Shown one piece after another: positions 1-9,018 of a stretch of 64,000 bases of DNA. The notes below the pieces were generated by a model. That model was not told where the DNA came from. It made no database searches and saw only the letters and a list, made by a program, of their open reading frames with translations. Position numbers and translations under genes: made by a program. The stretch's first letter is position 1, and each line of letters opens with the position of its first letter. This DNA comes from DATAOG01 sp963840925 (GTDB taxonomy: Bacteria; Pseudomonadota; Alphaproteobacteria; Geminicoccales; Geminicoccaceae), in NCBI GenBank assembly GCA_963840925.1, contig CAWJAY010000012.1, forward strand, positions 1 through 64,000, written 5' to 3'.

Positions 1-32
1 CGGGCCGCGACGCCGGACCGGCAGCGGCGGGA

Positions 33-662
33 TCAGCGTCGGGTCAGCGTGATCGCCTTGCCCTGGTAGGCCAGGCGCGACTGCAGCCAGTTGCCGTCGC
101 GGTCGTACCACAACTCGCGCTCGAGATCGCCGGTGACACGGTATTTCCGCGCGCTGACCGCCCGGCCGCCAAGGCTGATCGTCGCGTCACCGGCCGGCGT
201 CACCCGCACCTGCTGCAGGCGGCCGCTGCGGGTGTCGAACAACAGCGGGCGCAGCACCACGGCGGCGTTCCAGGGATGGTTCGAGACCACGGAGGCGGGC
301 GCCTCGATCCGTCCGTTTTCGCCGTCGATGACCATGCGCTCGCCGCTCGCGCGCGCGCGCACCTCGAACACCTCGCCGTTGTCCTCGAACCGGCTCTCAA
401 AGGCGAGCAGCCGGTCGCCGCGCCAGACCTCGCGGTAGCGCGCCTCGCGCCGGAAGACCGGCATCAGCAGGACCTCGACCTCGCTATGCACGCGGGTCTC
501 GACGATCAGGTCCTCGCCGGCGCAGGCGAAGCCGATCACGTGGCGGCCGATCTCGCCATAGGCCTCATGGCGGATGACGTATTCGACCCGGCCCGGCGGC
601 TGCGGGCAGGCGGCCGCCGGGCCGGTTCCGACCAGGCAGAGCGCCAGCAGCAGCGTGCGCAT
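33..662 (-). CDS. DUF6134-like exported protein
   Basis: The 209-residue product begins with a typical signal peptide (hydrophobic LLLALCLVG core, Ala-X-Ala-type region near residues 16-19), so it is probably periplasmic. The rest is predicted beta-rich, with paired aromatic and charged strands and an ending (WYDRDGNWLQSRLAYQG) that resembles the alphaproteobacterial DUF6134 family, whose function is unknown. It stands alone: its 5' side faces the repeat-bearing spacer at 663-1161, and a partial CtrA-like box lies about 120 bp upstream. The family name rests on pattern resemblance only. The reading frame itself is well supported by codon usage and by the signal peptide. Confidence 0.75.
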   Translation of the reverse strand: MRTLLLALCLVGTGPAAACPQPPGRVEYVIRHEAYGEIGRHVIGFACAGEDLIVETRVHSEVEVLLMPVFRREARYREVWRGDRLLAFESRFEDNGEVFEVRARASGERMVIDGENGRIEAPASVVSNHPWNAAVVLRPLLFDTRSGRLQQVRVTPAGDATISLGGRAVSARKYRVTGDLERELWYDRDGNWLQSRLAYQGKAITLTRR

Positions 663-1045
663 GCCCGCCCGCTAGCACACCTTGGTGACAGCTTGGCGCG
701 TACGCGGCTCGGCGGTTCCAGGAGCGGTCCGGCCGGCCGCCGCGCAGGTCAGGCCGCGGCGCCGCGCGCAGGCCTCGATGGAGGGTAACCTTCCGTTAAC
801 CGATGGCCGTCACCCTCGCCGGCCTGGTTCATGCGATCATGGGAATCCGTGTCTCGCCAAGGCTGGCGGCCTGACGTGGCCCGGTGATCGCGTGCAGCGA
901 TCGATGTTCTTGCGGAATGTCTCGGCGCAGCGCGCGCCCCGCAAGGGGGTTTTCCAGCGGCGCCGACGGGGCGGCGCTCTGACGGACCGGAATGCGCCGC
1001 AGCCGGTGGGCGCGGGTCGGCTTGGGCGGGCTTGGGTGCGGCCTA
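663..1045. other. Spacer without a recognisable gene
   Basis: This GC-rich stretch separates the DUF6134-like gene from the 35-bp repeats. I see no credible coding sequence on either strand; the long plus-strand frame that crosses it is antisense to the acyl-CoA dehydrogenase. It contains GTAA-N7-TTAA at 785-799, a one-mismatch CtrA-type box. Confidence 0.5.
785..799 (-). promoter_or_regulatory. Partial CtrA-type box (GTAA-N7-TTAA)
   Basis: The site matches the alphaproteobacterial CtrA consensus TTAA-N7-TTAA at seven of eight bases. It lies about 120 bp upstream of the leftward gene ending at 33. This is weak evidence alone; it is listed because a perfect box and another one-mismatch box occur elsewhere in the window. 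Confidence 0.25.
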
Positions 1046-1149
1046 GGGCGCGCCGGGTCCTGGGCTTCGGGTGCGCCCTCGGGCGCGCCGGGTCCTGGGC
1101 TTGGGTGCGGCCTCGGGCGCGCCGGGTCCTGGGCTTCGGGTGCGCCCTC
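1046..1149. repeat. Three tandem units of a ~35-bp palindromic GC-rich repeat
   Basis: Units lie at 1046-1080 (35 bp), 1081-1114 (34 bp) and 1115-1149 (35 bp). Units 1 and 3 are identical and unit 2 differs by a small indel. Each begins GGGCGCGCCGGGTCCTGGGC. At the junctions GCGCCC-TC-GGGCGC forms a strong inverted repeat, and partial copies extend to about 1028 and 1160. The array ends one base beyond the stop codon of the acyl-CoA dehydrogenase gene, so its hairpins could act at the 3' end of that operon's transcript. Confidence 0.85.
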
Positions 1150-1161
1150 GGGCGCGCGCGT

Positions 1162-2952
1162 CTAAAAGGCCGCGTCCTCGAACTCCATCACCGGCGCGGC
1201 GCCGGCCATGATCTGGGCGAACAGCGCGCCGGTCTCGGGGAGGAGCTTGGTCATGAAGAAGCGCGCGGTGCGGATCTTGGCTTCGTAGAAGGACGCGTCG
1301 CTGTCGGCACCGGCCGCAAGTTTGGTCTTTGCGACCTGGACCATGCGCGCCCAGATGAACGCCATCGCGACCAGCGCGAACAGGCGGAGATAGTCGGCCG
1401 ACGCCGCCCCGGCCTCGTCCGGGTTCTTGAGCCCGGCCTGGGCGACGTGGAGCGTGATCTGCTGCAGGCGCGCGAACGCCTTGGCGAGCGGCAGCACGAA
1501 CTCGGCGAGCGCGGCGTCGGCCTGGTGCTGCTCGACGAACGCCATCACCGGGTGGAAAAACGCCCGCAGCAGACGGCCGTAATGGGCCGGCAGCTTGCGG
1601 CCGACCAGGTCGAGCGCCTGGATGCCGTTGGCGCCCTCGTAAAGTTGGGTGATCCGCGCGTCGCGGACCAATTGCTCCATGCCGCCTTCGCGGATGTAGC
1701 CATGGCCGCCCATGACCTGGACGCCGAGGTTGGTCACAGCCGAGCCCTGATCGGTGAAGTAGGCCTTGAGGATCGGCGTCATCAGCGCGACCAGATCGTC
1801 GGCCGCCTGGCGCGCCGCGCGATCGGGGTCGCGGTTGGCGCGGTCGATCGCCATGCCGATCCAGTAAGCGAGCGCGCGCTCGCCTTCGGTCACCGCGCGC
1901 ATCGTCAGCAGCATGCGCCGGACATCGGGGTGCACGATGATCGGGTCGGCCGGCTGCTCGGGCTGCCTGGCGCCGGAGAGCGCCCGGCCCTGCAGGCGCT
2001 CGCGGGCATAGGCGACCGCGCTCTGATAGGCGGTCTCGGCGACGCCCAGGCCCTGGATCCCAACCTCGAGCCGGGCATCGTTCATCATCGTGAACATCGC
2101 CCGCATGCCGCGATGCGGCTCGCCGAGCAGCCAGCCGGCAGCACCCTCGAAGCTCATCACGCAGGTCGCCGAGCCTGCGAGGCCCATCTTGTGCTCGATC
2201 CCGGCGCACATCACGCCGTTTCTCGGCCCCGACTCGCCGTCCGGCTTCGGCAGCAGCTTCGGGACCAGAAACAGCGAAATGCCCTTGATGCCCTTGGGCG
2301 CGTCGGGCAGGCGCGCCAGCACCAGATGGATGATGTTTTCCGACAGATCGTGCTCGCCGGCCGAGATGAAGATCTTGGTCCCGGTGAGCGCATAGCTGCC
2401 GTCGGCGTTGGGCTCGGCGCGGGTCCGGATCAGGCCGAGATCGGTGCCGCACTGGGGCTCGGTCAGGCACATCGTGCCGCTCCAGCGGCCGTGGGCGAGC
2501 TTGGGCAGGAAGCGCGCCTTCAGCGCATCACAGCCATGCAGCGAGATCGCGTGATAGGCGCCGCCCGAGAGACCGGGATAGGTGCTGAAGGCGAGGTTCG
2601 CCGAGCAGACCATCTCGTCGAGCACGCATTTGATCGTCTTGGGCAGCCCCTGGCCGCCGTGGTCGGGGTCGGCCGCGAGCCCGGTCCAGCCGCCGGCGAC
2701 GAAGGCGGCGTAGGCGTCCTTGAAGCCCGCGGGCGTGCGCACGACGCCGTTCTCGTAGACGCAGCCGGCGTCGCCCCCTCGGTTGACCGGGAACAGCACG
2801 CCCTCGCAGAGCTTGGCGCCCTCCTCGATCACCTGGTCGACGAGGTCGGCCGAGGCGTCCGCGTAGCCCGGCAGCGAGGCCAGCTGCTCGACCTGGAGCA
2901 GCTCGTGCAGGACGAAGCGCATGTCGCGCTGCGGCGCCCGATAGACGGTCAT
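1162..2952 (-). CDS. Long-form acyl-CoA dehydrogenase (DmdC/FadE-like)
   Basis: This 596-residue flavoprotein belongs to the roughly 600-aa acyl-CoA dehydrogenase group with an extra C-terminal domain, the group that includes 3-methylmercaptopropionyl-CoA dehydrogenase. It would oxidise an acyl-CoA to the 2-enoyl-CoA and pass electrons to ETF. Family signatures are visible in the middle domain (TMCLTEPQCGTDLGLIRT, then GTKIFISAGEHD) and in the C-terminal half (QVMGGHGYIREGGMEQ, RITQLYEGANGIQALD). Its ATG overlaps the stop of the DUF488 gene as ATGA, so the two are translationally coupled. It is the last gene of a thiolase-FadN-DUF488-ACD operon. The exact substrate cannot be told from sequence. 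Confidence 0.95.
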   Translation of the reverse strand: MTVYRAPQRDMRFVLHELLQVEQLASLPGYADASADLVDQVIEEGAKLCEGVLFPVNRGGDAGCVYENGVVRTPAGFKDAYAAFVAGGWTGLAADPDHGGQGLPKTIKCVLDEMVCSANLAFSTYPGLSGGAYHAISLHGCDALKARFLPKLAHGRWSGTMCLTEPQCGTDLGLIRTRAEPNADGSYALTGTKIFISAGEHDLSENIIHLVLARLPDAPKGIKGISLFLVPKLLPKPDGESGPRNGVMCAGIEHKMGLAGSATCVMSFEGAAGWLLGEPHRGMRAMFTMMNDARLEVGIQGLGVAETAYQSAVAYARERLQGRALSGARQPEQPADPIIVHPDVRRMLLTMRAVTEGERALAYWIGMAIDRANRDPDRAARQAADDLVALMTPILKAYFTDQGSAVTNLGVQVMGGHGYIREGGMEQLVRDARITQLYEGANGIQALDLVGRKLPAHYGRLLRAFFHPVMAFVEQHQADAALAEFVLPLAKAFARLQQITLHVAQAGLKNPDEAGAASADYLRLFALVAMAFIWARMVQVAKTKLAAGADSDASFYEAKIRTARFFMTKLLPETGALFAQIMAGAAPVMEFEDAAF

Positions 2953-3413
2953 GGCGGCGTCTCCAGTTGCTGCCGCAATTCAGATGCAGGGCCGGGCTTC
3001 GATGGTTCCGGAGAGCGCGCGGTCGTAAATGGCGGCAGACGGCTCCAGTTCCAGCTGCGATGCTGGCCGCAGTCCCTCTCCGGCACGACCAGTCCGAGGG
3101 TCTCGAAAAGCCACTGTGCGACGATCGAGCGGTGACACCAGTTTCCGCGCGCGAGCGGCGGCACTTCCCAGCACAGCAGCACCGGCTCGTGCGGGGCGGC
3201 CAACGCCTTGAGCTCGTCGGCCACGCGCTGAGCGTCGAGGTCGTCGAGCTGCCTACGATAGCGCCGGTAGTATTCCGGGTAGTCCACGGAGCGGAACCAT
3301 GGCCCTGGCGCGAGCGCCTGATATTTCCGATAACCAGCGGGCACGCCGCGTGTGCTCCGGCAGATCGCGATCCGGCCGGGGCCGAAATAAGTGCGGCATG
3401 ATGAGGTTTTCAT
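2949..3413 (-). CDS. DUF488 family protein
   Basis: The 154-residue product carries the DUF488 pattern: an N-terminal YFGPGRIAICRSTRG segment, a central PEYYRRYRRQLDDLD helix, and VLLCWEVPP followed by WCHRSIVAQWL, where the Cys-His pair is the usual conserved motif. The molecular function of DUF488 is not established. It sits between the FadN-type gene (30-bp gap) and the acyl-CoA dehydrogenase (ATGA overlap), so it is co-transcribed with beta-oxidation genes, but that gives no clear hint of function. The last 40 or so residues (after VVPE) are low-complexity and extend beyond the usual domain. Confidence 0.8.
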   Translation of the reverse strand: MKTSSCRTYFGPGRIAICRSTRGVPAGYRKYQALAPGPWFRSVDYPEYYRRYRRQLDDLDAQRVADELKALAAPHEPVLLCWEVPPLARGNWCHRSIVAQWLFETLGLVVPERDCGQHRSWNWSRLPPFTTARSPEPSKPGPASELRQQLETPP

Positions 3414-3443
3414 TCGTCTCGCCAGCGGGGCCGGGTCTCGGAC

Positions 3444-5768
3444 TCAGTTGCGAAGCGGCTTGCCGGTCTCGAGCATGTGCTCGATCCGGGCGAGCGTTGC
3501 CGGCTGCCTGACCAGCGTCATGAAGGCCTCGCGCTCGAGCTTCAGCAGATGATCGTCGCCGACCGGCTCGGTGATGTCGGTGGCACCGCCCGAGAGCACG
3601 AACGCGAGCTGGCCGGCCACGACCTCGTCGTGAGGCGTGGCCACGCCCTTCAGGCGCAGCGCGTCGACCGCCATCTGGAGCGCCAGCCGCCCGCTCGGGC
3701 CCGGAAGCGGGATCAGGCTCTTCTCCGGCGCCTGGTAGCCCTCGACCATCGAGAGCGCCCTGGCCTTGGCGTCCGCGAGCAGCCGGTCGCGGTTCATCGT
3801 GATGCCGTCCGCCTCCCGCAGAAAGAGCAGCTCCTTGGCCTCGAACGCGGATTTGGCGACCTTGGCCATGCCGATCGTCTCGAAGGTCTGCACGAGCGGC
3901 GGCATCGGCCCGCGCGGCCGTTGTTTCGTCGTCACCCAGCGGGTCAAAAGCTCGGTCGAGCCGGTCCAGGCCGGGATCACGCCAACCCCGACCTCGACCA
4001 GCCCGATATAGGTCTCGGCGTGCGCCTGGACGGCATCGGAGTTCAGGCAGACCTCGCAGCCGCCGCCGAGCGCCATGCCCGCGGGCGCCGCGACGACCGG
4101 GAACGGGCTGTGCTTCAGCTTCCGGTAGACCTTCTGGCCCTTGGCCACCAGGTCCTCGACCATCGGCCAGACCGCGACGTTGGCGGCGAACAGCGCGAGC
4201 CCGATGTTGGCGCCGACCGAGAAGTTGCTGCCCTCGTTGTAGATCACCAGCGCCCGGAAATTCTTGGCGACGATCCCGATCGCCTTTTCGATCAGGTCGA
4301 GGGTGTCGCCATCGAGCGCGTTCATCTTGCTGTGGAACTCGAGGCAGGCGACCCGGTCGCCGATGTCCCAGAGGCTGGCAGCGCCATTGCGCGCGACCGG
4401 CTGGCTGCGCCGCTTGACGTCCCCGAGCAGCAGCACGCCATCCGGCCGGACCACATCCGCATAACCGCCGGCGAGCGTCAGATGCTGCAGGCGCCCGCTC
4501 TCCACCCGGTAGAACCTCTTGTCCCCGACCTCGCGCAGCAGCGGCGGCACCGGCAGGCCGTCGGCCTCGAGCCGCGCGGCAAACCAGGCCGGGCCGATCC
4601 GGTCGAGCAGCTCGAACGGGCCCCATTTCCAGTTGTAGCCGAGCCGCATCGCCTGATCGACGGCGGGGATGTCGTCGGCGATCTCCGGGATCAGCGAGGC
4701 GGCATAGGCGAGCGTGCCCCGCATCACGCGCCAGGCGTAGCGCGCAGCCGGCTCGTCGGCCTCGAACAGCGCGCGCGGCCCGCCGTCCTTGGCGGCATCG
4801 ACCGCGTCCAGGCGAGGCTTGGCTGCGGCATGGTACTCGCCGGTCTCGAGGTCGATCGCCTGCTTGACCCGCTGGCCGTTCGCCCGGGCCAGGCGATAGA
4901 AGCCGCCCTTGCCCTTGCGCCCGGTGTAGCCGGTCTCGATCAGCTTCGTGATCAACGGCCACTCGCGATCGACCTCGTGGAACGGATCGGCGGGCGGCAG
5001 CGCCGCGCGCAGGCTGGCCGAGACGTGGGGCAGAAGGTCGATCCCGACCAGGTCGGCGAGCCCGAAGATGCCGGTCTTGGGGATGCCGAGCGGCCGGCCC
5101 ATGACCAGGTCGGCCTCCTCGACCGGCAGCGCCATCTCGAACGCCGCGCAGAACGCCGCCTGCATCCAGTAGGAGCCGACCCGGTTGGCGATGAAGCCCG
5201 GCGTGTCCTTGGCCATGACCACGCTCTTGCCGAGCCGGTGGTCGGCGAAGTCGCTGATCGCCGCGATCGCCTCGGGCCGGGTCTGCGGCCCGGCGACCAC
5301 CTCGAGCAGGCGCATGTAGCGGGGCGGGTTGAAGAAGTGGGTGATCAGGAAGCCGTGCTGCAACGAGTCCGGCAATCCCTCGGTCAGCTTGGCGAGCGGC
5401 AGCGTCGAGGTGTTGGACGAGACCACGGCGCCCGGCTTGCGTACGCGCCCGAGCTTGGCGTAGAGCGCGCGCTTGACCTCGAGCTTCTCGACCACGGCCT
5501 CGACGATCCAGTCGACCTCGCGCAGTCGCTCGAGGTCGTCCTCGAGATTGCCGGGCGTGACCAGGCTGGCCGCCTCGCGGCTCATGAACGGCGCCGGATC
5601 GGCCTTGGCCATCCGCTCCAGCGCAGCCTTGGCGAGCGCGTTCCGGTCGGCGGCGCCGGCCGGCACGATGTCGAGCAGCAGGACCGGGACGCCGGCATTG
5701 GCGATCTGGGCGGCGATGCCGGAGCCCATCACGCCGGCGCCGATCACGGCCGCCGCGCGGATCGCCAT
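3444..5768 (-). CDS. FadN-type 3-hydroxyacyl-CoA dehydrogenase/enoyl-CoA hydratase
   Basis: The bifunctional beta-oxidation enzyme hydrates 2-enoyl-CoA and oxidises the 3-hydroxyacyl-CoA with NAD. The start is the ATG of MAIRAAAVIGAGVMGSG at 5768, not the longer upstream frame. It gives a Rossmann GxGxxG at residues 10-15 and overlaps the thiolase stop as TGATG. Residues 1 to about 400 are the dehydrogenase (SSNTSTLPL, ITHFFNPPRYM, NRVGSYW). The crotonase domain follows (about 460-700), with the oxyanion-hole region GANIGLALFA and GGGCEVCLNSDAVQAHAE. This dehydrogenase-first order is that of Bacillus FadN, the reverse of E. coli FadB. At 774 aa it matches FadN length. Substrate range is not evident. 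Confidence 0.95.
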   Translation of the reverse strand: MAIRAAAVIGAGVMGSGIAAQIANAGVPVLLLDIVPAGAADRNALAKAALERMAKADPAPFMSREAASLVTPGNLEDDLERLREVDWIVEAVVEKLEVKRALYAKLGRVRKPGAVVSSNTSTLPLAKLTEGLPDSLQHGFLITHFFNPPRYMRLLEVVAGPQTRPEAIAAISDFADHRLGKSVVMAKDTPGFIANRVGSYWMQAAFCAAFEMALPVEEADLVMGRPLGIPKTGIFGLADLVGIDLLPHVSASLRAALPPADPFHEVDREWPLITKLIETGYTGRKGKGGFYRLARANGQRVKQAIDLETGEYHAAAKPRLDAVDAAKDGGPRALFEADEPAARYAWRVMRGTLAYAASLIPEIADDIPAVDQAMRLGYNWKWGPFELLDRIGPAWFAARLEADGLPVPPLLREVGDKRFYRVESGRLQHLTLAGGYADVVRPDGVLLLGDVKRRSQPVARNGAASLWDIGDRVACLEFHSKMNALDGDTLDLIEKAIGIVAKNFRALVIYNEGSNFSVGANIGLALFAANVAVWPMVEDLVAKGQKVYRKLKHSPFPVVAAPAGMALGGGCEVCLNSDAVQAHAETYIGLVEVGVGVIPAWTGSTELLTRWVTTKQRPRGPMPPLVQTFETIGMAKVAKSAFEAKELLFLREADGITMNRDRLLADAKARALSMVEGYQAPEKSLIPLPGPSGRLALQMAVDALRLKGVATPHDEVVAGQLAFVLSGGATDITEPVGDDHLLKLEREAFMTLVRQPATLARIEHMLETGKPLRN

Positions 5769-6908
5769 CAGATCGCCTCCAGCACGGTCGCGATGCCCTG
5801 ACCGCCGCCGATGCACTGGGTCGCGAGCCCGAAGCGCCGGCCCTCGCGCTTCATCAGCGCTGCGGTCTTGCCGGTGATCCGGGCGCCGGTCGCGCCGAGC
5901 GGATGGCCGAGCGCCAGCGCGCCGCCATCAAGGTTGAGGGTTGCCGGGTCGATCCCGAGGTCCTGCACACAGGCCAGCGCCTGCGAGGCGAACGCCTCGT
6001 TCAGCTCGACCAGCTCGATGTCGCCGATCTCGAGCTTGGCGCGGGCCAGCGCCTTGCGGCTCGCGGCGACCGGGCCGATGCCCATGACCTCGGCGGCGCA
6101 GCCGGCGACCGCGACGCTGCGCAGCCGCGCCAGCACGTCGAGCCCGTGCTTCATCGCGTAGTCCTCGGTGCAGACCAGGACCGCGGCCGCGCCGTCGGTC
6201 AGCGGCGAGGAGGTGCCGGCGGTGACGCTGCCGTGCTCGTCGAACGCGGGCTTGAGGCCGGCGAGCGCCTCCTGGCTGGTCTCCGGGCGGATGCAGCCAT
6301 CGCTGTCGACCACCTCGCCATTGCGCTTGATCGGCACGATCTCGGCCGCGAGCCTGCCCTCGGCGCGCGCGGCGGCGGCCTTGCGATGGCTCGCGACCGC
6401 GAACGCCTCCTGGGCGTCGCGCGTGATCTGATACTGGCGGGCGACGTTCTCGGCGGTCACGCCCATGCTGTCGTAGGCTTGGGGGTATTCCGCGACCAGC
6501 TTCGGGCTCGGCAGCGGGTTGTAGCCGCCGATCGGCACCCGGGTCATCGATTTCGACCCCGGCGCAGACGAACACCTCGCCCGCGTCGAGCTGGATCGCG
6601 CCCGCCGCCATGTGGATCGCCTGCATCGAGGAGCCGCAGAAGCGGTTGACGGTGGTGCCGGCGACCGAGATCGGCAGGTGCGCCAGAAGCCCGATCAGGC
6701 GGGCCACGTTCATGCCCTGCTCGCCCTCGGGGAACGCGCAGCCGACGATCACGTCCTCGATGTCCGAGGGCTCGATCCCGCTGCGCGCGATCAGCGCCGC
6801 GATCACCTCGGCGGCCAGCTCGTCGGGGCGGACCTTGATCAGCGCGCCCTTGTGCGCGAAGTGGAACGGCGAGCGGGCGTAGCCGGCGAGCACGACGTTC
6901 TTGAGCAT
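5768..6908 (-). pseudogene. Acetyl-CoA acyltransferase (FadA-type thiolase), single-base frameshift
   Basis: The gene reads as a complete thiolase, the last step of beta-oxidation, except for one extra base. The N-terminal frame runs from MLKNVVLAGYARSPFHF (ATG 6908, preceded by GGGGGA eight bases upstream) through the nucleophile NRFCGSSMQ (Cys about 91) to VFVCAGVE. The family continuation SMTRVPIGGYNP is in the next frame and carries NEAFASQALACVQ, GGALALGHPLGATGAR and CIGGGQG to the end. Reading GAATCGATG instead of GAAATCGATG, which removes one base of the TTT at 6551-6553, restores the gene. The neighbouring operon genes are intact, so a sequencing error in a homopolymer is as likely as true inactivation. 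Confidence 0.9.
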
Positions 6909-7045
6909 GGCTCTGTCCCCCATGGACGGCAGGCTTGACTCCGGGATCGAAGCACCAGGCGTTGATATGGTATGCCCGCATTGCGATCGATAGCCGAGCT
7001 TAGGGTGCGGTGGCTAACGGAACTTAAATCAGCGCGGGCGGGGCC

Positions 7046-8257
7046 ATGAGCGACGTCTATGAGGCACTGGGCGTGCCGATCATCATCAATGCCAAGGGCC
7101 CCTCGACCCGGCTCTCGGGCGGGATCATGCGGCCCGAGGTCGCGGATGCCATGGTCCAGGCGTCGCGCCATTGCGTCGACATCGCGGTCCTGCAGGCGCG
7201 CGCGAGCGTGCTGATCGCCGAGGCGACCGGCGCCGAGGCGGGCTACGTCACCGCGGGCGCCGCCGCGGGGCTGCTGCTCGGGACCGCGGCCTGCGTCACC
7301 GGCCTCGATCCCGGGCGCATGAACCGCCTGCCGGACACCAGCGGCATGCCGAACGAGGTCGTCGTGGTGCGCAGCCAGCGCAACCTCTACGACCACGCGC
7401 TGCGCGCCGCCGGGGTGCGCCTGGTCGAGGTCGGCCTGCCCGACCGCTACGCCGGCGCCGGCGTGCGCGACGCCGAGGCCTGGGAGATTGCGGATGCGAT
7501 CAGCGAGCGGACCGCGGCGGTCCATTGGGTCGCGGCCGCGAACGCCCGGCCGGCGCTCGAGGAGGTGATCGAGGTCGCCCATGCCGCCAACGTCCCGGTG
7601 CTGGTCGATGCCGCCGCCCAGCTGCCGCCGGCCGCCAACCTGCGCCGCTTCATCGCCGCCGGCGCCGATCTGGTCGCGTTCTCGGGCGGCAAGGCGATCG
7701 GCGGTCCGCAGGCCTCCGGCATCCTCTGCGGCCGGGGCGATCTGATCATGGCGGCAGCGCTGCAGAACCTCGATCTCGACATCTTCTTCGAGCAGTGGTC
7801 GCCGCCGCCCGAGCTGATCGAGAAGGCCCAGCTCAAGGGCCTACCGCAGCATGGCATCGGCCGGGCGTGCAAGGTCGGCAAGGAGGAGATCGTGGGCCTG
7901 CTGATCGCGTTCCGGCTGTTCCTCGCCGAGGGCGACGAGGCCCGGCGCACGCGCTGGCTGAAGCTGATGCGGGAGCTGGCCCAGGGCCTGGCCGGCATCG
8001 CCGCGACCGAGGTCCGCCTGGTCGAGGGCGAAGTCCCCGAGGTCGTGCTCGAGCTGCAGCCGGGCGCCCGGGTCGGCGGCCTCGACCTGATGCACCGCCT
8101 GGAGACCGGAACGCCTGCGATCTTCGCCGATCCGTTCGCGGTCCACGACGGCCGGATCCGGTTCGGGCCGATGAGCCTCAAGGACGGCGAGCCGGCGCTG
8201 ATCGCCGAGCGGATCAGAGCGATCCTCGGGCCGCGCGCGGCGGGGGTGCGGTCATGA
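7046..8257 (+). CDS. SelA-like PLP-dependent enzyme
   Basis: The 403-aa protein resembles the fold-type I SelA-like group (L-seryl-tRNA selenium transferase and D-glucosaminate-6-phosphate ammonia-lyase relatives). Visible hallmarks are GYVTAGAAAGLLLGTAA near residue 70, VPVLVDAAAQLPP around 185, and FSGGKAIGGPQASGILCGR around 215, whose lysine should bind PLP. A genuine selenocysteine synthase is unlikely, because no selA/selB/selD context is present and the partner genes are an SDR and a lipoprotein. Its stop overlaps the SDR start as ATGA. A lyase or aldolase acting on an amino sugar acid or similar substrate is plausible, but this is inference from the family. The gene is divergent from the thiolase operon. 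Confidence 0.8.
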   Translation: MSDVYEALGVPIIINAKGPSTRLSGGIMRPEVADAMVQASRHCVDIAVLQARASVLIAEATGAEAGYVTAGAAAGLLLGTAACVTGLDPGRMNRLPDTSGMPNEVVVVRSQRNLYDHALRAAGVRLVEVGLPDRYAGAGVRDAEAWEIADAISERTAAVHWVAAANARPALEEVIEVAHAANVPVLVDAAAQLPPAANLRRFIAAGADLVAFSGGKAIGGPQASGILCGRGDLIMAAALQNLDLDIFFEQWSPPPELIEKAQLKGLPQHGIGRACKVGKEEIVGLLIAFRLFLAEGDEARRTRWLKLMRELAQGLAGIAATEVRLVEGEVPEVVLELQPGARVGGLDLMHRLETGTPAIFADPFAVHDGRIRFGPMSLKDGEPALIAERIRAILGPRAAGVRS

Positions 8258-9018
8258 CCGGGCGGGTCGCGGGCAAGGTCGCGGTGGTGATCGGGGCCGC
8301 CCGCGGCATCGGCGCCGCGATCGCCGAGCGGCTGGTGGAGGAAGGGGCAAGGCTGGCGCTCGGGGACACGCTGGCGGCCGAGGGCCAGGCGACCGCGGCG
8401 CGGCTGTCGGCTCGGGGCGAGGCGCTGTTCCTGCCGACCGACGTCAGCAGCGAGGCCTCGGTCGATGCGCTCGTGCAGGCTGCGCTCGAGCGCTTCGGCC
8501 GGCTCGACATCATGGTCCAGAACGCCGGCATCTATCCGTTGACGCTGCTGCCGGAGATCAGCGTCGCGGAGTGGGACCGGGTGCTCGCGGTCAATCTGCG
8601 CGGCTGTTTCCTCGCGATCCGGGCCGCGAGCCTGCCCATGCGTGCCCAGCGCTACGGCCGGATCGTGCTGACCTCGTCGATCACCGGCCCGCGCGTGAGC
8701 AGCCCCGGCCATGGCCACTATTCCGCCTCCAAGGCCGGGATCAACGGCCTGATCCGGGCGGCCGCGATCGAGCAGGCGCCGTTCGGGATCACGATCAACG
8801 GCGTCGAGCCCGGCAACATCACAACCGAGGCGCTGACCCAGCATCGATCGCAAGAGTACGCCCAAGCGATGACCCGCTCGGTGCCGCTCGGCCGGCTCGG
8901 GACGCCGCGCGAGGTCGCGCACGCCGCGCTGTTCCTCGCCTCCGACGAGGCCGCCTACATCACCGGCACGACGATCATCGTCGACGGCGGCCAGATCCTG
9001 CCCGAGGCCAAGGTGTGA
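8254..9018 (+). CDS. Short-chain dehydrogenase/reductase
   Basis: This 254-residue classical SDR has the cofactor motif GAARGIGAAIAERL after residue 10, the structural NAG motif (VQNAGIYPL), a catalytic serine in VLTSSITGP, and the YSASKAG catalytic Tyr-x-x-x-Lys. The NITTEAL and DGGQILPEA segments match the C-terminal substrate loop and tail. The ATG at 8254 overlaps the stop of the SelA-like gene as ATGA, and its own stop overlaps the next start as GTGA, so the three genes are tightly coupled. An acidic residue after the second strand (LGDT) suggests NAD preference. The substrate is unknown. Confidence 0.93.
   Translation: MTGRVAGKVAVVIGAARGIGAAIAERLVEEGARLALGDTLAAEGQATAARLSARGEALFLPTDVSSEASVDALVQAALERFGRLDIMVQNAGIYPLTLLPEISVAEWDRVLAVNLRGCFLAIRAASLPMRAQRYGRIVLTSSITGPRVSSPGHGHYSASKAGINGLIRAAAIEQAPFGITINGVEPGNITTEALTQHRSQEYAQAMTRSVPLGRLGTPREVAHAALFLASDEAAYITGTTIIVDGGQILPEAKV

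Noticed and set aside
682..3135. 817-codon plus-strand open frame over the repeat spacer and acyl-CoA dehydrogenase
   Set aside because: It is antisense to a clear acyl-CoA dehydrogenase, is Arg/Ala/Gly-rich, has no domain, and is a usual by-product of very high GC at third positions.
3477..5801. 774-codon plus-strand frame opposite the FadN-type gene
   Set aside because: Same antisense effect; composition is unlike a real protein and no ribosome-binding site or motif is present.
7046..8257. SelA-like gene as a true selenocysteine synthase
   Set aside because: No selB, selD or selC is visible and the partners are an SDR and a lipoprotein, so a SelA-like lyase/aldolase is the safer reading.
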